The translations under genes were made by a program, and so were the position numbers. The notes under the pieces were generated by a model. That model ran no database searches and was not told where the DNA came from. It was given only the letters and a program-made list of their open reading frames with translations. DNA of 64,000 bases from NCBI GenBank assembly GCA_013286205.1, contig JABDGD010000002.1:38944-102943 (forward strand). The letters are read 5' to 3'. This document shows positions 20,040 to 31,165 of the stretch, piece by piece; within the stretch, counting starts at the first letter, position 1, and each line of letters starts with the position of its first letter. Origin of the DNA: Candidatus Firestoneibacteriota bacterium (GTDB lineage: Bacteria > Oederibacteriota > Muellerivitia > Muellerivitales > Muellerivitaceae).

Positions 20040-20158
20040 ACCAGCATCAATTCGTGAAAGGTCTGGGCCTGGGCGCCGTTCTCTTTCTTTTGTTTTTAGC
20101 GATCCTGCTTTTTTCGGGCGATCTATCCGCCTCAAAATTTATCTATGTGGATTTTTAA
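20036..20158 (+). CDS. 40-aa single-TM small protein
   Basis: MNQHQFVKGLGLGAVLFLLFLAILLFSGDLSASKFIYVDF*, ATGA overlap with the upstream gene; same frame as the over-extended track ORF 19718-20158. Confidence 0.6.
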   Translation: MNQHQFVKGLGLGAVLFLLFLAILLFSGDLSASKFIYVDF

Positions 20159-20173
20159 TCAGGAGAACTTGGT

Positions 20174-21379
20174 TTGATCTTTAACACCAGTTGGTTTCTT
20201 TATTTCTTTATCGTTTTTTATGCCCTGCTTTGGGTGGTGCCCAACGCGCGGCTGCGTTTTTACTATGTTCTCGCCTGTAGCGCGGTGTTTCATTATCACT
20301 TCGCGGGCCCCGCGGGTATTACGCCCATCATCATCATGGCCGTCATCACGTTCTTCCTCGCCCAATGGATGGACAAACTGCCCGCCGGCAGCACAGAAAA
20401 GAAACGGGTATTTACCCTGGCTCTGCTGGTTCCCATCTTCGGGCTCATCTTTTATAAATACAGGACTTTATTGATTGGCTCTTCCGCTTCCATGATTGGT
20501 GGCGACATGGGTAAAACCCTGACCGAATACGCCGTTCAGCCCGCCATGCCCCTGGCCATTTCCTTTTTCACCTTCGAGTTCGTTCATTACTTAACGGACA
20601 TCTATCACGGCAAAGGCAAACCCGTCACGAACCCGTTTAAATTCGGCATCTTCTGCATTTTCTTTCCCTCGATCGTGTCCGGCCCCATCAAGCGCTTCCA
20701 ACCCTTTTTGGCCCAGATGGAAAATGGTTTAGAAAGACCACGGCTGACGATGGCCGCCACAGGCCTGGCCCAGGTGCTTTTGGGTTTCTTTAAAAAGCTG
20801 GTTATCGCCGACAACGCCACCATGCTGATTCACCTTTTGGAAAAACGGACGGACCTGACTTTCGGCCCGGTCTGTCTGCTGATGTCGCTCTTATCGATCC
20901 GTATTCTTTTCGACTTCAGCGGTTACAGCGATATCGCTATTGGACTGGGCAAAATGATCGGGCTGGAACTGCCGCCCAACTTTAATTTTCCCTATATCGC
21001 CCGCAACATCACGGACTTCTGGCGCCGGTGGCACATGTCGCTCAGCTCCTGGATCCGCGAATATATCTATATCCCCATGGGCGGCAACCGCGTCGGCCCG
21101 CTTCGAAAGTTCATTAATTTACTGACCACCATGTTTGTCTGCGGTCTGTGGCATGGCGCCAGCTGGCATTTTGGCATCTGGGGCATTTATCACGGATTAG
21201 GCCTGACCCTGCACAATGCCTGGGAAAAGATTCCACTGACCCGCCGTTGGGCCGCCTGGGGCCCCAGCCGTTGGATTGATATCGCCATCACGAATATCTT
21301 TGTGGCCTATGGCTGGCTGCTTTTCTTCTATCCGATGAATGAGGTTTTTAAAATCACCAAGTGTCTTTTTAAGTTCTAA
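20174..21379 (+). CDS. MBOAT-family O-acyltransferase (AlgI-like)
   Basis: Polytopic; PFNFGIFCIFFPSIVSGPIKR-like segment, DFSGYSDIAIGLGKMIG, NFPYIARNITDFWRRWHMSLSSWIREYIYIPMGG, LWHGASWHFGIWGIYHGLGL. Confidence 0.93.
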   Translation: MIFNTSWFLYFFIVFYALLWVVPNARLRFYYVLACSAVFHYHFAGPAGITPIIIMAVITFFLAQWMDKLPAGSTEKKRVFTLALLVPIFGLIFYKYRTLLIGSSASMIGGDMGKTLTEYAVQPAMPLAISFFTFEFVHYLTDIYHGKGKPVTNPFKFGIFCIFFPSIVSGPIKRFQPFLAQMENGLERPRLTMAATGLAQVLLGFFKKLVIADNATMLIHLLEKRTDLTFGPVCLLMSLLSIRILFDFSGYSDIAIGLGKMIGLELPPNFNFPYIARNITDFWRRWHMSLSSWIREYIYIPMGGNRVGPLRKFINLLTTMFVCGLWHGASWHFGIWGIYHGLGLTLHNAWEKIPLTRRWAAWGPSRWIDIAITNIFVAYGWLLFFYPMNEVFKITKCLFKF

Positions 21380-21418
21380 ACTGTCTCCCATAGCCGCACT
21401 ATTCCCGAGGAGTCCTTC

Positions 21419-23296
21419 GTGAAAAAAACTCTCGCCTTCACCGCTATTTTGATTCTGGCTTCAGTCCTACCCGCCTTCGCTTACAGCCCCATGGAATATT
21501 TCAATAACTTAGTGGCCGGCGTGGGAAAAGGATTCAAAGACGGCGAGTTCAACAAAGCCAAGTTTAACGAACCCAGCGGCATGACTTTTGACGACGAGGG
21601 AAAACGCCTCTTCGTGGCGGACATGCGTAATAACCGTATCCGCGTCATTAATATGGATGAGCAAAACCGGGTCGACACGGTCGCCGGTAACGGTAACGCC
21701 GCGGAAAAGGACGCTTCTTTATCCGACGCCTCTTTTAACGAACCCTGGGATATCACTTACGTTCCTCAAAACCGTTTGATGGTTTACGACAACGGCAATC
21801 ACACCATTCGGGAAATTGACCTGAACGCCAAAACGGTCAAAACCCTCGCCACCGTGGGCACTACCGGTTTGTGGAACTTAACCTACCGCGCTCAGGACAA
21901 CAGCCTTTATTATAGCGACCCTTCCGGCGGCACCATTTCCCGGTTCGACCTGAAAAGTTTAAAAGCCTCCGTTGTGATACATGACAATTCCTTACTGCCC
22001 CATCCCAAGACGCTAAAAATGCTAAATGGCAAACTTTTCTCGGCGGATGCCGCCAATCTTTACGAAGTTCAAATCGATGATAAAAATCCCGCCTCGGTTC
22101 CCGCGCTGGCCCTGGTCGCCAAATTTACGGGCATTCAGGCGCTTACCTTCACCGATGGATCCATTTACGCCCTGGGCGGCCCCGGCGCGCTCACTGAGCT
22201 TGCTCCTGAAACCAGACCGGTTTCTTTTATGACGCCCTGGAGTTTCATGGCGCCTTTCAACGACGGTCAGGCAGAGGAAATGCTGATAGCCAACGCAGAC
22301 AAAATGTACGGGTTCGCCTGCTCGCCCCGGGAACCCCGGAAATTTTATGTCGCGGGTAACGGCAACAGTATCCGTAGTTTTAAGGACTATTCTTTTAGCG
22401 CCGGCTGGAAAAGCGACGGCAACGAGTTTAACTATCCCGCCCTCAAACCGCCCAAAACCTACCGCATTCTGATGGTGGGTGATTCTCGCCTGATTACCTG
22501 CCCCGTCTTAAACCCCAAAGACGTGAGTCCTTATATACGAAACAATACTTATTCCAAACAATTGGAATTCATGCTTAACCTCGAGGCCTCGCGAAACAAT
22601 GTGGATATGCATTATGAAGTCATCATGCTGGGGCACGTCAACGCCAACGCCCTGCTGTTCGGCAACTATGAGATACCCGAAGCGGTCAAAAAATATGACA
22701 TCGATATGGTTTTCCTAATGGCCTCTTTAAACTATCAGGATTATTTTTACCGTCCCCTCACCGCCGAAGGTATCCCCGCCCAAAATGAGGATTCTGAATT
22801 TTTAGCCAAACCCATTCCCCAGCGCCTTCCTGCCGGCCCAGCGGGACAGCTTTATAAAGATAGCGAGAAGAAGGGTTTATTAAAAATAACCACCATCATG
22901 GATTATTCTTTGCTGGCCAATGTGGACGACCCTCAAGTGCGGGAGGATCTCAACGGAATATTCGGGCATCCTCTGGATCTTTTAACCCAAAAAATGAACG
23001 CGATCCGGCTCAAAAACGGAGCCTCCCCCAAATTGATTCTGGGCTATTTCCCCTGGGATCAGTTGCCCTTAAGCGATGAGTCTTATGAAAGTTTTTGGCG
23101 GGATATGAGCCAAAGATACGGCGTTACCTACCTCAGCCTTACCGAGGGATTTAATACACTTCGGGACGCTTTTTCCCCCGTGGAGCAGGAATGCTGCGCC
23201 CATCACTACACCACTTATGGCCATCTTTTAATCGCTTATCTTTTGGGCCATGCCTTTATTGACCAAAAGCTCATTCCTTTTGAGCCAAAAAGATAA
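21419..23296 (+). CDS. Exported NHL beta-propeller fused to a C-terminal SGNH-hydrolase-like domain
   Basis: GTG start with GAGGAG RBS, signal peptide; NHL units FNEPSGMTFDDEGKRLFVADMRNNRIRVI and FNEPWDITYV..NRLMVYDNGNHTIREID; C-terminal RILMVGDSRLI and HHYTTYGHLLIAYLLG. Confidence 0.75.
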   Translation: MKKTLAFTAILILASVLPAFAYSPMEYFNNLVAGVGKGFKDGEFNKAKFNEPSGMTFDDEGKRLFVADMRNNRIRVINMDEQNRVDTVAGNGNAAEKDASLSDASFNEPWDITYVPQNRLMVYDNGNHTIREIDLNAKTVKTLATVGTTGLWNLTYRAQDNSLYYSDPSGGTISRFDLKSLKASVVIHDNSLLPHPKTLKMLNGKLFSADAANLYEVQIDDKNPASVPALALVAKFTGIQALTFTDGSIYALGGPGALTELAPETRPVSFMTPWSFMAPFNDGQAEEMLIANADKMYGFACSPREPRKFYVAGNGNSIRSFKDYSFSAGWKSDGNEFNYPALKPPKTYRILMVGDSRLITCPVLNPKDVSPYIRNNTYSKQLEFMLNLEASRNNVDMHYEVIMLGHVNANALLFGNYEIPEAVKKYDIDMVFLMASLNYQDYFYRPLTAEGIPAQNEDSEFLAKPIPQRLPAGPAGQLYKDSEKKGLLKITTIMDYSLLANVDDPQVREDLNGIFGHPLDLLTQKMNAIRLKNGASPKLILGYFPWDQLPLSDESYESFWRDMSQRYGVTYLSLTEGFNTLRDAFSPVEQECCAHHYTTYGHLLIAYLLGHAFIDQKLIPFEPKR

Positions 23297-23338
23297 ATTC
23301 GTAATAAAATGAACTCACTAATCCTCTGGAGGACTTTG

Positions 23339-23809
23339 ATGAAGAAATGGCTAACTCTTTTACTTTTTTTGGTAGCGATGCCAGTGATGGCCCAATCCAC
23401 CCCAACCCCCACGCCGCTTCTGGCGAAGTGGGTCGCCGCGAAAGTTCCCTGGGACTTGTGGTTTAAAAACAACGCCCTCTTTAGCGACAAAGGCGACTAT
23501 GTCCATATTTTCTGGAACGCCAATGACTTTAAAGCCAATTTCGAGGTCAAAGACAAAGAAACCCGTTTAGCTGAGGCCGCGGTTTACCTGGCGAAGAATC
23601 TTTTGCCGACCACATCCAAGTCAGACCTGATCAAGGTAGATATTGTTTATGTTCTGGAACGCGACAGCTATGGTTTGCCCAAGTGGGACAGTCTTCAACA
23701 AGTGGTGCACATTGAGTTTTCAAGGGCGAAAGTACTGAAGGGTAAAAAATTGCCGGACTTTACTACAACAGCTCCCGCCAAAGTCTTTGATAAGTTTCAA
23801 CTATTCTAG
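23339..23809 (+). CDS. Exported hypothetical protein
   Basis: Start at MKKWLTLLLFLVAMPVMAQ with GGAGG RBS; mature N-terminus STPTPTP. Confidence 0.75.
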   Translation: MKKWLTLLLFLVAMPVMAQSTPTPTPLLAKWVAAKVPWDLWFKNNALFSDKGDYVHIFWNANDFKANFEVKDKETRLAEAAVYLAKNLLPTTSKSDLIKVDIVYVLERDSYGLPKWDSLQQVVHIEFSRAKVLKGKKLPDFTTTAPAKVFDKFQLF

Positions 23810-23833
23810 TTTTAAAAACCGAAAAGCCAACAC

Positions 23834-23864
23834 AGCCGAAAAGCGAAAGCTTTTCGGCTTTTTT
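23834..23864 (+). terminator. Rho-independent terminator
   Basis: AGCCGAAAAGC-GAAA-GCTTTTCGGCT followed by TTTTT. Confidence 0.9.
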
Positions 23865-25668
23865 ATTGCGCCTTGGCCTCGGCTTTTTGAAGTTTGGCGA
23901 TCATTTCGTCCGGCGTGATAAAGCCTACTGCCCGCAAATCTTTACGTTCATTTCCGTCAGCGCCCAAGAAAATCAATGTGGGCACACCCTGAATACCGTA
24001 GTGTTTCTTCAGTTCTTCCACCGGCCCTGAGGAATATTGGGTCAAATCCGCTTTTAACAACACCCATGGTTTCAGTTCTTCCCTGACCCGGGCATCAGGA
24101 AAGGTTTTAATTTCCAACTCTTTACAGGGCAGGCACCAATTGGCCGAGAAGTCGATAAAGACCGGCTTTCCTTCTTTTTTAGCCTGTTGAATGAGCGAAT
24201 CCTGATAAGCGGCGAAATTCAATTCCACCGGTTGAGGCCAGGCACGGTAAACCAATAAACCCATCGCGATTAAAAAGACGCCAAACGCGATTTGAAATTT
24301 CTTAAACCCCGGCATTACCCCTTTACCCGAGAAAACAAACCCGAGCAAAATGCCCGACAAAATCAAATAGACCGGCGTCAAAACATGGTTCCAATGTGGC
24401 GGCATCACCGCGTTGAGGAAATATAAGGGCATGCCTAATAGAATCATGCCGAAGATTTTCTTCACCCAAACCATCCACATCCCCGACCGGGGCAATCTTT
24501 GAATTTCAGTGGAGAAAAAGCCCAGCCACACATAAGGGAAACCCAGCCCCAAAGACAGCGTGAAGAACATAATAAAACCGAGATAGGGATTGGCTTTCGC
24601 GGCCACGAAGGTCAAAAGACCAATGGAAAAAGGGTCTACACAGGGCGCGGCCACAATACCGAAGACCAGGCCCATGCCCAGCGCGCCCAACCAGCCGCTG
24701 GTGCTGGTGTTGGCGATACGGTTTAAAATCCAGGACGGCGCCTGTATCTCATAAACCCCGAACATTGATAACGATAGCGTTACTAAAACGAGCGAGATAC
24801 CGACAAGCACTAAAGGGGATTGCAGACTGGAACCCAAAATTCTTCCGGTCAAAGCGGCGGTCACTCCTAAAGCCGAATAAGTCACCGAAATACCGCACAC
24901 ATAAGCCACGGCCCTGCCCAGAATCACTAAAGGCTTTTCGGCTTTTTGATTGCCAAAATAAGAGATCGTTAAAGGAATCATGGGATAAACACAGGGCGTT
25001 AAATTAAGCGCCAGCCCACCGAGGAAAATCAAAATGAAGGTGATAAGAACACCATTATTTTGAAGATACTTTTGAATAATGTTGTCTTCTGGAACATTGG
25101 AAGAGTTATCGCTGCTGGATTGAAAATATTCGGCATTCGCCGGAACAGAGGCCTGGCTGGCCAAACCCACTTCTAATGGCACAGCTAAATCGATGATAGC
25201 TGGCGCTAAGCAAGACTGATCGTTGCAGGCTTGCACCTGAAGTTTCAGCGGAAGATGAATCGCCCCCGGTTTTAAGCGCGAGTCTAATTTCACGTCACCA
25301 TAAAAGGTGACCGCCTGCTCATAAACCGAAAAAGGTTGCGGCAGTCCGGCCAGGCTTTTCTTTTTGCCAGCCGGATATTGAGTGTCAGGCTGTAAAACGC
25401 CCCACGCGTTTTTATCTAAAATCAGATTGGCTGGAACCAGAAAATCGAGAAGCCCCTCATGGGCGTTAATATGCCAGCCTTCTTGAATTTGAATGACGAC
25501 CGCGATTTTTAAATTCGAACCGGGCTGGGCCGGGCTGGCGGAAGAATAGGTCTTTACATCCAGCACCTTAGCGCTGTTGATAAGGGCCGCCCGCGCGCCG
25601 GAAAAAGATAAAGCACACAGCAGGGACAAGATGACGATTTTAAACGGGTTTGTTTTCATGATGTTCAT
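23863..25668 (-). CDS. dsbD: Thiol:disulfide interchange protein DsbD
   Basis: Signal peptide, DsbD N-terminal domain with CNDQSC, TM domain GLALNLTPCVYPMIPLTI, C-terminal thioredoxin FSANWCLPCKELE. Confidence 0.93.
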   Translation of the reverse strand: MNIMKTNPFKIVILSLLCALSFSGARAALINSAKVLDVKTYSSASPAQPGSNLKIAVVIQIQEGWHINAHEGLLDFLVPANLILDKNAWGVLQPDTQYPAGKKKSLAGLPQPFSVYEQAVTFYGDVKLDSRLKPGAIHLPLKLQVQACNDQSCLAPAIIDLAVPLEVGLASQASVPANAEYFQSSSDNSSNVPEDNIIQKYLQNNGVLITFILIFLGGLALNLTPCVYPMIPLTISYFGNQKAEKPLVILGRAVAYVCGISVTYSALGVTAALTGRILGSSLQSPLVLVGISLVLVTLSLSMFGVYEIQAPSWILNRIANTSTSGWLGALGMGLVFGIVAAPCVDPFSIGLLTFVAAKANPYLGFIMFFTLSLGLGFPYVWLGFFSTEIQRLPRSGMWMVWVKKIFGMILLGMPLYFLNAVMPPHWNHVLTPVYLILSGILLGFVFSGKGVMPGFKKFQIAFGVFLIAMGLLVYRAWPQPVELNFAAYQDSLIQQAKKEGKPVFIDFSANWCLPCKELEIKTFPDARVREELKPWVLLKADLTQYSSGPVEELKKHYGIQGVPTLIFLGADGNERKDLRAVGFITPDEMIAKLQKAEAKAQ

Positions 25669-25708
25669 TACCCTTTGGACGCCGGTTTAGTTACTAAGGG
25701 CTGAAAAT

Positions 25709-25737
25709 AAATAAGCCCGAATGATTCGGGCTTATTT
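25709..25737. terminator. Hairpin terminator downstream of the LacI-family gene
   Basis: AAATAAGCCCGAA-TGA-TTCGGGCTTATTT. Confidence 0.8.
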
Positions 25738-25772
25738 TAGATGAGACTTAAATTGTAATGCGAGGAAAAGAC

Positions 25773-26789
25773 CTAGTTAATCTTGCGGGTCGATTCTCTT
25801 TCAATGAGTTTGGCCTGCAGGGTAGTTGCCCGGGCTGCCAATTCCTCACCGCTGATGATTTGGAACATCTTTTGAGCGGCTAATTTCCCCATGTCATAAG
25901 CGGAAAAAGCCACCGTGGTCAAAGCCGGCTCATGATAGGCCGCTTCTTCCATATTATCGAAACCTACTACAGAGACTTGTTCCGGCACCAACAGATCATT
26001 TTCTTTCAAAGCGCGGATAGCGCCCATGGCCATCAAATCGCTGGCGCAAAGAATAGCTGAGGGTTTGCGGGTAGCTTTAAGGATTTTTTTAGCCGCCAGG
26101 TAACCGCCCTCTTCCTCAAAATCGCCGTCCGCGACCCATTCTTTCTCAAATTCTAAATGGTGTTCGGACAGGTTTTCCTGGAAAGCCTGAAAACGTTCCA
26201 GCGCGTTGGTGGTGGTCATGCGGCCGTTGATAATGCCGATGCGTTCATGCCCTTGCTTCACCAAATGATCAATCGCGATCTTCACCCCGCCGCGGTTATC
26301 AAAACCAACGTAAGGCAGATCCTCATGACCGGCAATTTTGCCATTAATCAAAATAAAAGGCACATTCGCTTCGGACAATTCGCGAACCGAAACGTCGGTA
26401 GACCAGGCGTTCAAAACAAACATACCGTCCACGGACCCATCGCCTAACAACGTGCGGTAAGAAACCTGAGCGCGGGCTGTTTCAGTTAACGGATGCAGCA
26501 AAAGGCGGTAGTGGTTTTCGGCGGCGACCGCTTCCAACCCTTCCATGATTTGGGTAAAAAACGGGCTATGAAAAACAGAGGTGTGATGCGGAGCGATAAC
26601 GCCGCAAATTTGAGAATGCTTTTGACGCAAACGGCGGGCGTGGGCCTGGGGTTTGTAATGTAATTCTTTAATCGAAGCCAAAACTTTCGTCCGGCATTCT
26701 TCGCTCACCCAGCGCTTGTTATTCAAAACCCGGGAGACTGTCCCGATGGTGACTCCGGCTTTTTTCGCCACATCTTTAATAGTTGCCAC
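25773..26789 (-). CDS. LacI-family transcriptional regulator
   Basis: MATIKDVAKKAGVTIGTVSRVLNNKRWVSEECRTKV HTH and periplasmic-binding-like domain. Confidence 0.93.
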   Translation of the reverse strand: MATIKDVAKKAGVTIGTVSRVLNNKRWVSEECRTKVLASIKELHYKPQAHARRLRQKHSQICGVIAPHHTSVFHSPFFTQIMEGLEAVAAENHYRLLLHPLTETARAQVSYRTLLGDGSVDGMFVLNAWSTDVSVRELSEANVPFILINGKIAGHEDLPYVGFDNRGGVKIAIDHLVKQGHERIGIINGRMTTTNALERFQAFQENLSEHHLEFEKEWVADGDFEEEGGYLAAKKILKATRKPSAILCASDLMAMGAIRALKENDLLVPEQVSVVGFDNMEEAAYHEPALTTVAFSAYDMGKLAAQKMFQIISGEELAARATTLQAKLIERESTRKIN

Positions 26790-26973
26790 TGTTTCGCTCC
26801 AACTTTCAAAACGTTCTTTTTGTACCGTAGGATCGGTATCCGAATGCTGGGCATTGTAGTGGCACTAGCCTCGCTATAGCCAGCACAAACCCTATTCGTA
26901 TAGACGTTCGTTTTTAATTTTTCAGGCCTGTCAATTTATCTAACGGCCTGTAATGGGAAGTTAAACATTAACC

Positions 26974-27954
26974 TTACTTCTGACGCAGGGTCAACTCCCC
27001 CACATTAAATAGAATCGGGTAATTTCCCTGGGCGTCCGCAAGAACTTTTTCACCCTTTTGCCAAAGTTCAATCGATGAACTTCCCTTCGGTAAAATGACC
27101 TTGAGCGTCACATTGGGCGGACAATGCTCGGGAATGACCCAGGTATAAAGCGCTTCCGTACCCGTCAATTTGCTCGTGCCAGCCTCAAAAGCCTTCTGCG
27201 CTCTGAGATAGGCGCCGATCTCGGTAAAAGTACCGACCCAAATGTCTTTAGACTGTAAATAGTCCAGGACCTGTAAAAATATTTTCTTGGGAACCGGCTG
27301 CCAGCCCCAGGGTGTGCCTTCCACTCCGTGGATCATCCAGACCAGCCAATCGCCATACATCAGGTCTTCGTCAATCCAGCCCTTATAAGTTTCGAAGGGG
27401 TACTCCGTCATTGTTACTTTCGCCGGGATATTGAACCAATCAAAATTCTTTTGGTCGGGCGATGTCATTTCGGGCGCGCCTCCCCGGGCGATGAAGCTCG
27501 TTTTTTCTACCCAACTTTTAAAAGTGGGCGGCGCCTCGCTAAAGGGATAAGCGAATGAATAAAATGGGACGCCGAATTCTTTTTGAAGAACATTTTGTGC
27601 TCCTACCACCTGGGAATTTTCTTCCTTCGGTGTCAGCGCGGTCGCGTGCAAATGATCCAGTGTGTGGTTGCCTAATTCGTGGCCCGCTTTGATCGCCTGG
27701 CGCCATTCGTCTTTTCGGTCAACTTTGTTGGCGATGATAAAGAAGGTCGCGTGAAGCTTTCGGCGGTTCAGTTCAGGAATCACAAAATCCAAATGGATGG
27801 GGTCGTTATCGTCGAAGGTGAGTGAGGTGGCCGCTTTGTGTCCGTTCCACGGCAGAACCTTTAACTGAGGAAAATTAGTATCGCCATAGACAGAGGAACT
27901 AAAAATCGTGACAAAGCCTAAAACAAAAACTAAAAACGGAAATTTGTTGAACAT
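26974..27954 (-). CDS. Exported polysaccharide deacetylase (NodB-like)
   Basis: SLTFDDNDPIHLDFVIPELNRRKLHATFFIIANKV...GHELGNHTLDHLHAT. Confidence 0.88.
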   Translation of the reverse strand: MFNKFPFLVFVLGFVTIFSSSVYGDTNFPQLKVLPWNGHKAATSLTFDDNDPIHLDFVIPELNRRKLHATFFIIANKVDRKDEWRQAIKAGHELGNHTLDHLHATALTPKEENSQVVGAQNVLQKEFGVPFYSFAYPFSEAPPTFKSWVEKTSFIARGGAPEMTSPDQKNFDWFNIPAKVTMTEYPFETYKGWIDEDLMYGDWLVWMIHGVEGTPWGWQPVPKKIFLQVLDYLQSKDIWVGTFTEIGAYLRAQKAFEAGTSKLTGTEALYTWVIPEHCPPNVTLKVILPKGSSSIELWQKGEKVLADAQGNYPILFNVGELTLRQK

Positions 27955-27971
27955 AAAGGCTCCCTCAAAAA

Positions 27972-28005
27972 AATAGCCCGACCGAGGGGGCTCGATCAGG
28001 CTATT
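27972..28005 (-). terminator. Terminator of the amt-PII operon
   Basis: AATAGCC...GGCTATT stem-loop with an A-run on the left (T-run on minus). Confidence 0.7.
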
Positions 28006-28038
28006 AGTTTAACTAAAAAAGAGAGTTTAGGCGTCCTG

Positions 28039-29773
<1,735 letters not shown>

Positions 29774-29830
29774 TCGTCAAATCTCCTTATCAAATTAATC
29801 CCCTTTTAAGAGGATATGAAGTCGCTACGT

Positions 29831-29849
29831 AAAGCGAGTTTCATGCCAA
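29831..29849 (-). promoter_or_regulatory. Candidate sigma54 promoter of amt (TTGGCATGAAACTCGCTTT)
   Basis: GG-N10-GC geometry; two mismatches to YTGGCACGRNNNTTGCW; about 60 bp upstream of amt. Confidence 0.55.
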
Positions 29850-30060
29850 CTTATTTGGGGCTTATTCGGGGCATTGGAGGGGCGAAGAAGGCGTCATTCT
29901 ACGATATTTACGCTGGTTTTGTAGGTTTAAACAAAAATGTAACTCATTCTCAACATTTAATCGCGGCGCTTCAAAATAGATTCCTTTTTGTAAAAGCGCT
30001 TTCACGCCTACCGCCTGACCGCCTCCTGAATTATGATGGGCGCCATCTCAAGGAGCCAAC

Positions 30061-31116
30061 GTGCCAGACCTATTCGAAAAAGCTGAAAAAGCCCGGGCCC
30101 ATTCCCAATTTGAAACCGCCCGAAAGACCTACCAAACCCTTTTACGTTCTTCACTTGATCAAGAAGAAAGGGCCGACGCGCTTTTGGGCTTGGCCGATGT
30201 GGAAAGAATCAGAGGCTATTTCCCTGAGGCCTTAAAACATTACCGCCAAGCGGGGCAGCTGTTTAAAACCTTTGATCCTACCGCTCGATTAGACACTCAG
30301 GTCGGCTGGGCTCTTTCAGCCCGCGCTTCTGGCCAGCCCTGGCCGGCCCTTAAAGAATTAACGAAAGCCTTAACCCAATACCGAAAACAAAAAGACCAGC
30401 AAGGCGAAGCCTTTACCCGTTGGGCCTTAGGCGGCACCTGGCGTATCGCCGGAGATATGAAAAAGGGATTAAAGGAACTTCTTTTGGCCCGCGCTCTTTA
30501 TAAGAGGATTAAAGACGCCGAGGGTTATTCCTATGTGTGCTGCGCCCTGGGCGGCATTTACCGCATGTTGGGTCAATATGATTTATCAGGCCGGTATTAC
30601 CGAGAAGCTAACCAGCGGATGCGCCAACGCCAAGATACTTTCGGTATCGCTTATTCTTATTGCGGCTTGGGTAACGTTCAGCGCATGGCGGGCCGTTTTA
30701 AACAGGCCCTGCCCTTCTACAAAAAAGCTGAAAAACTTTATGGCACCATCGGCGACCGCGTCAGCTATGCCTATACCCTTTGGTCCTTAGGCACGACCCA
30801 CAAGCTTTTGGGCCAACACACTCAAGCCCACGAGGCTTTTCACAAAGCGGACGCCTTATTCAAAAAGACCGGCGACACCCGGGGACGTATTTATGCCTTA
30901 TTGGGCCATGCTGAACTTGAATTTTTAAAAAGGCAAACCCCTAAGGGTTTGAAGTGGTGGAAGGAAGCGAAAAAAATTTCAGACCAAAGCCATTACTTGT
31001 GGGAAAAGCTGCATGTGGAATCGCTTAAAGATGGCGCCGTTCATAACTTAAAACCAAAATATCTAAAAGCCGGTTCTCGCTTTTATCCTAAGTCTCTGCC
31101 AATCAACTGGCCCTAA
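30061..31116 (+). CDS. Tetratricopeptide-repeat protein
   Basis: Repeated TPR-like units (e.g. GFAYSYCGLGNVQRMAGRFKQALPFYKKAEKLY-like). Confidence 0.8.
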   Translation: MPDLFEKAEKARAHSQFETARKTYQTLLRSSLDQEERADALLGLADVERIRGYFPEALKHYRQAGQLFKTFDPTARLDTQVGWALSARASGQPWPALKELTKALTQYRKQKDQQGEAFTRWALGGTWRIAGDMKKGLKELLLARALYKRIKDAEGYSYVCCALGGIYRMLGQYDLSGRYYREANQRMRQRQDTFGIAYSYCGLGNVQRMAGRFKQALPFYKKAEKLYGTIGDRVSYAYTLWSLGTTHKLLGQHTQAHEAFHKADALFKKTGDTRGRIYALLGHAELEFLKRQTPKGLKWWKEAKKISDQSHYLWEKLHVESLKDGAVHNLKPKYLKAGSRFYPKSLPINWP

Positions 31117-31122
31117 AACAAA

Positions 31123-31152
31123 AAAGGCGGCTCCTTTTCAGGAACCGCCTTT
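31123..31152. terminator. Hairpin between convergent TPR gene and htpX
   Basis: AAAGGCGGCTCC / GGAACCGCCTTT, one mismatch; A-run on left favours minus strand. Confidence 0.7.
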
Positions 31153-31165
31153 CCCGTCTTGAATT

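Noticed and set aside
29816-30235. 139-aa plus ORF upstream of the TPR gene
   Set aside because: Covers the amt promoter region and runs out of frame into the well-supported TPR ORF.
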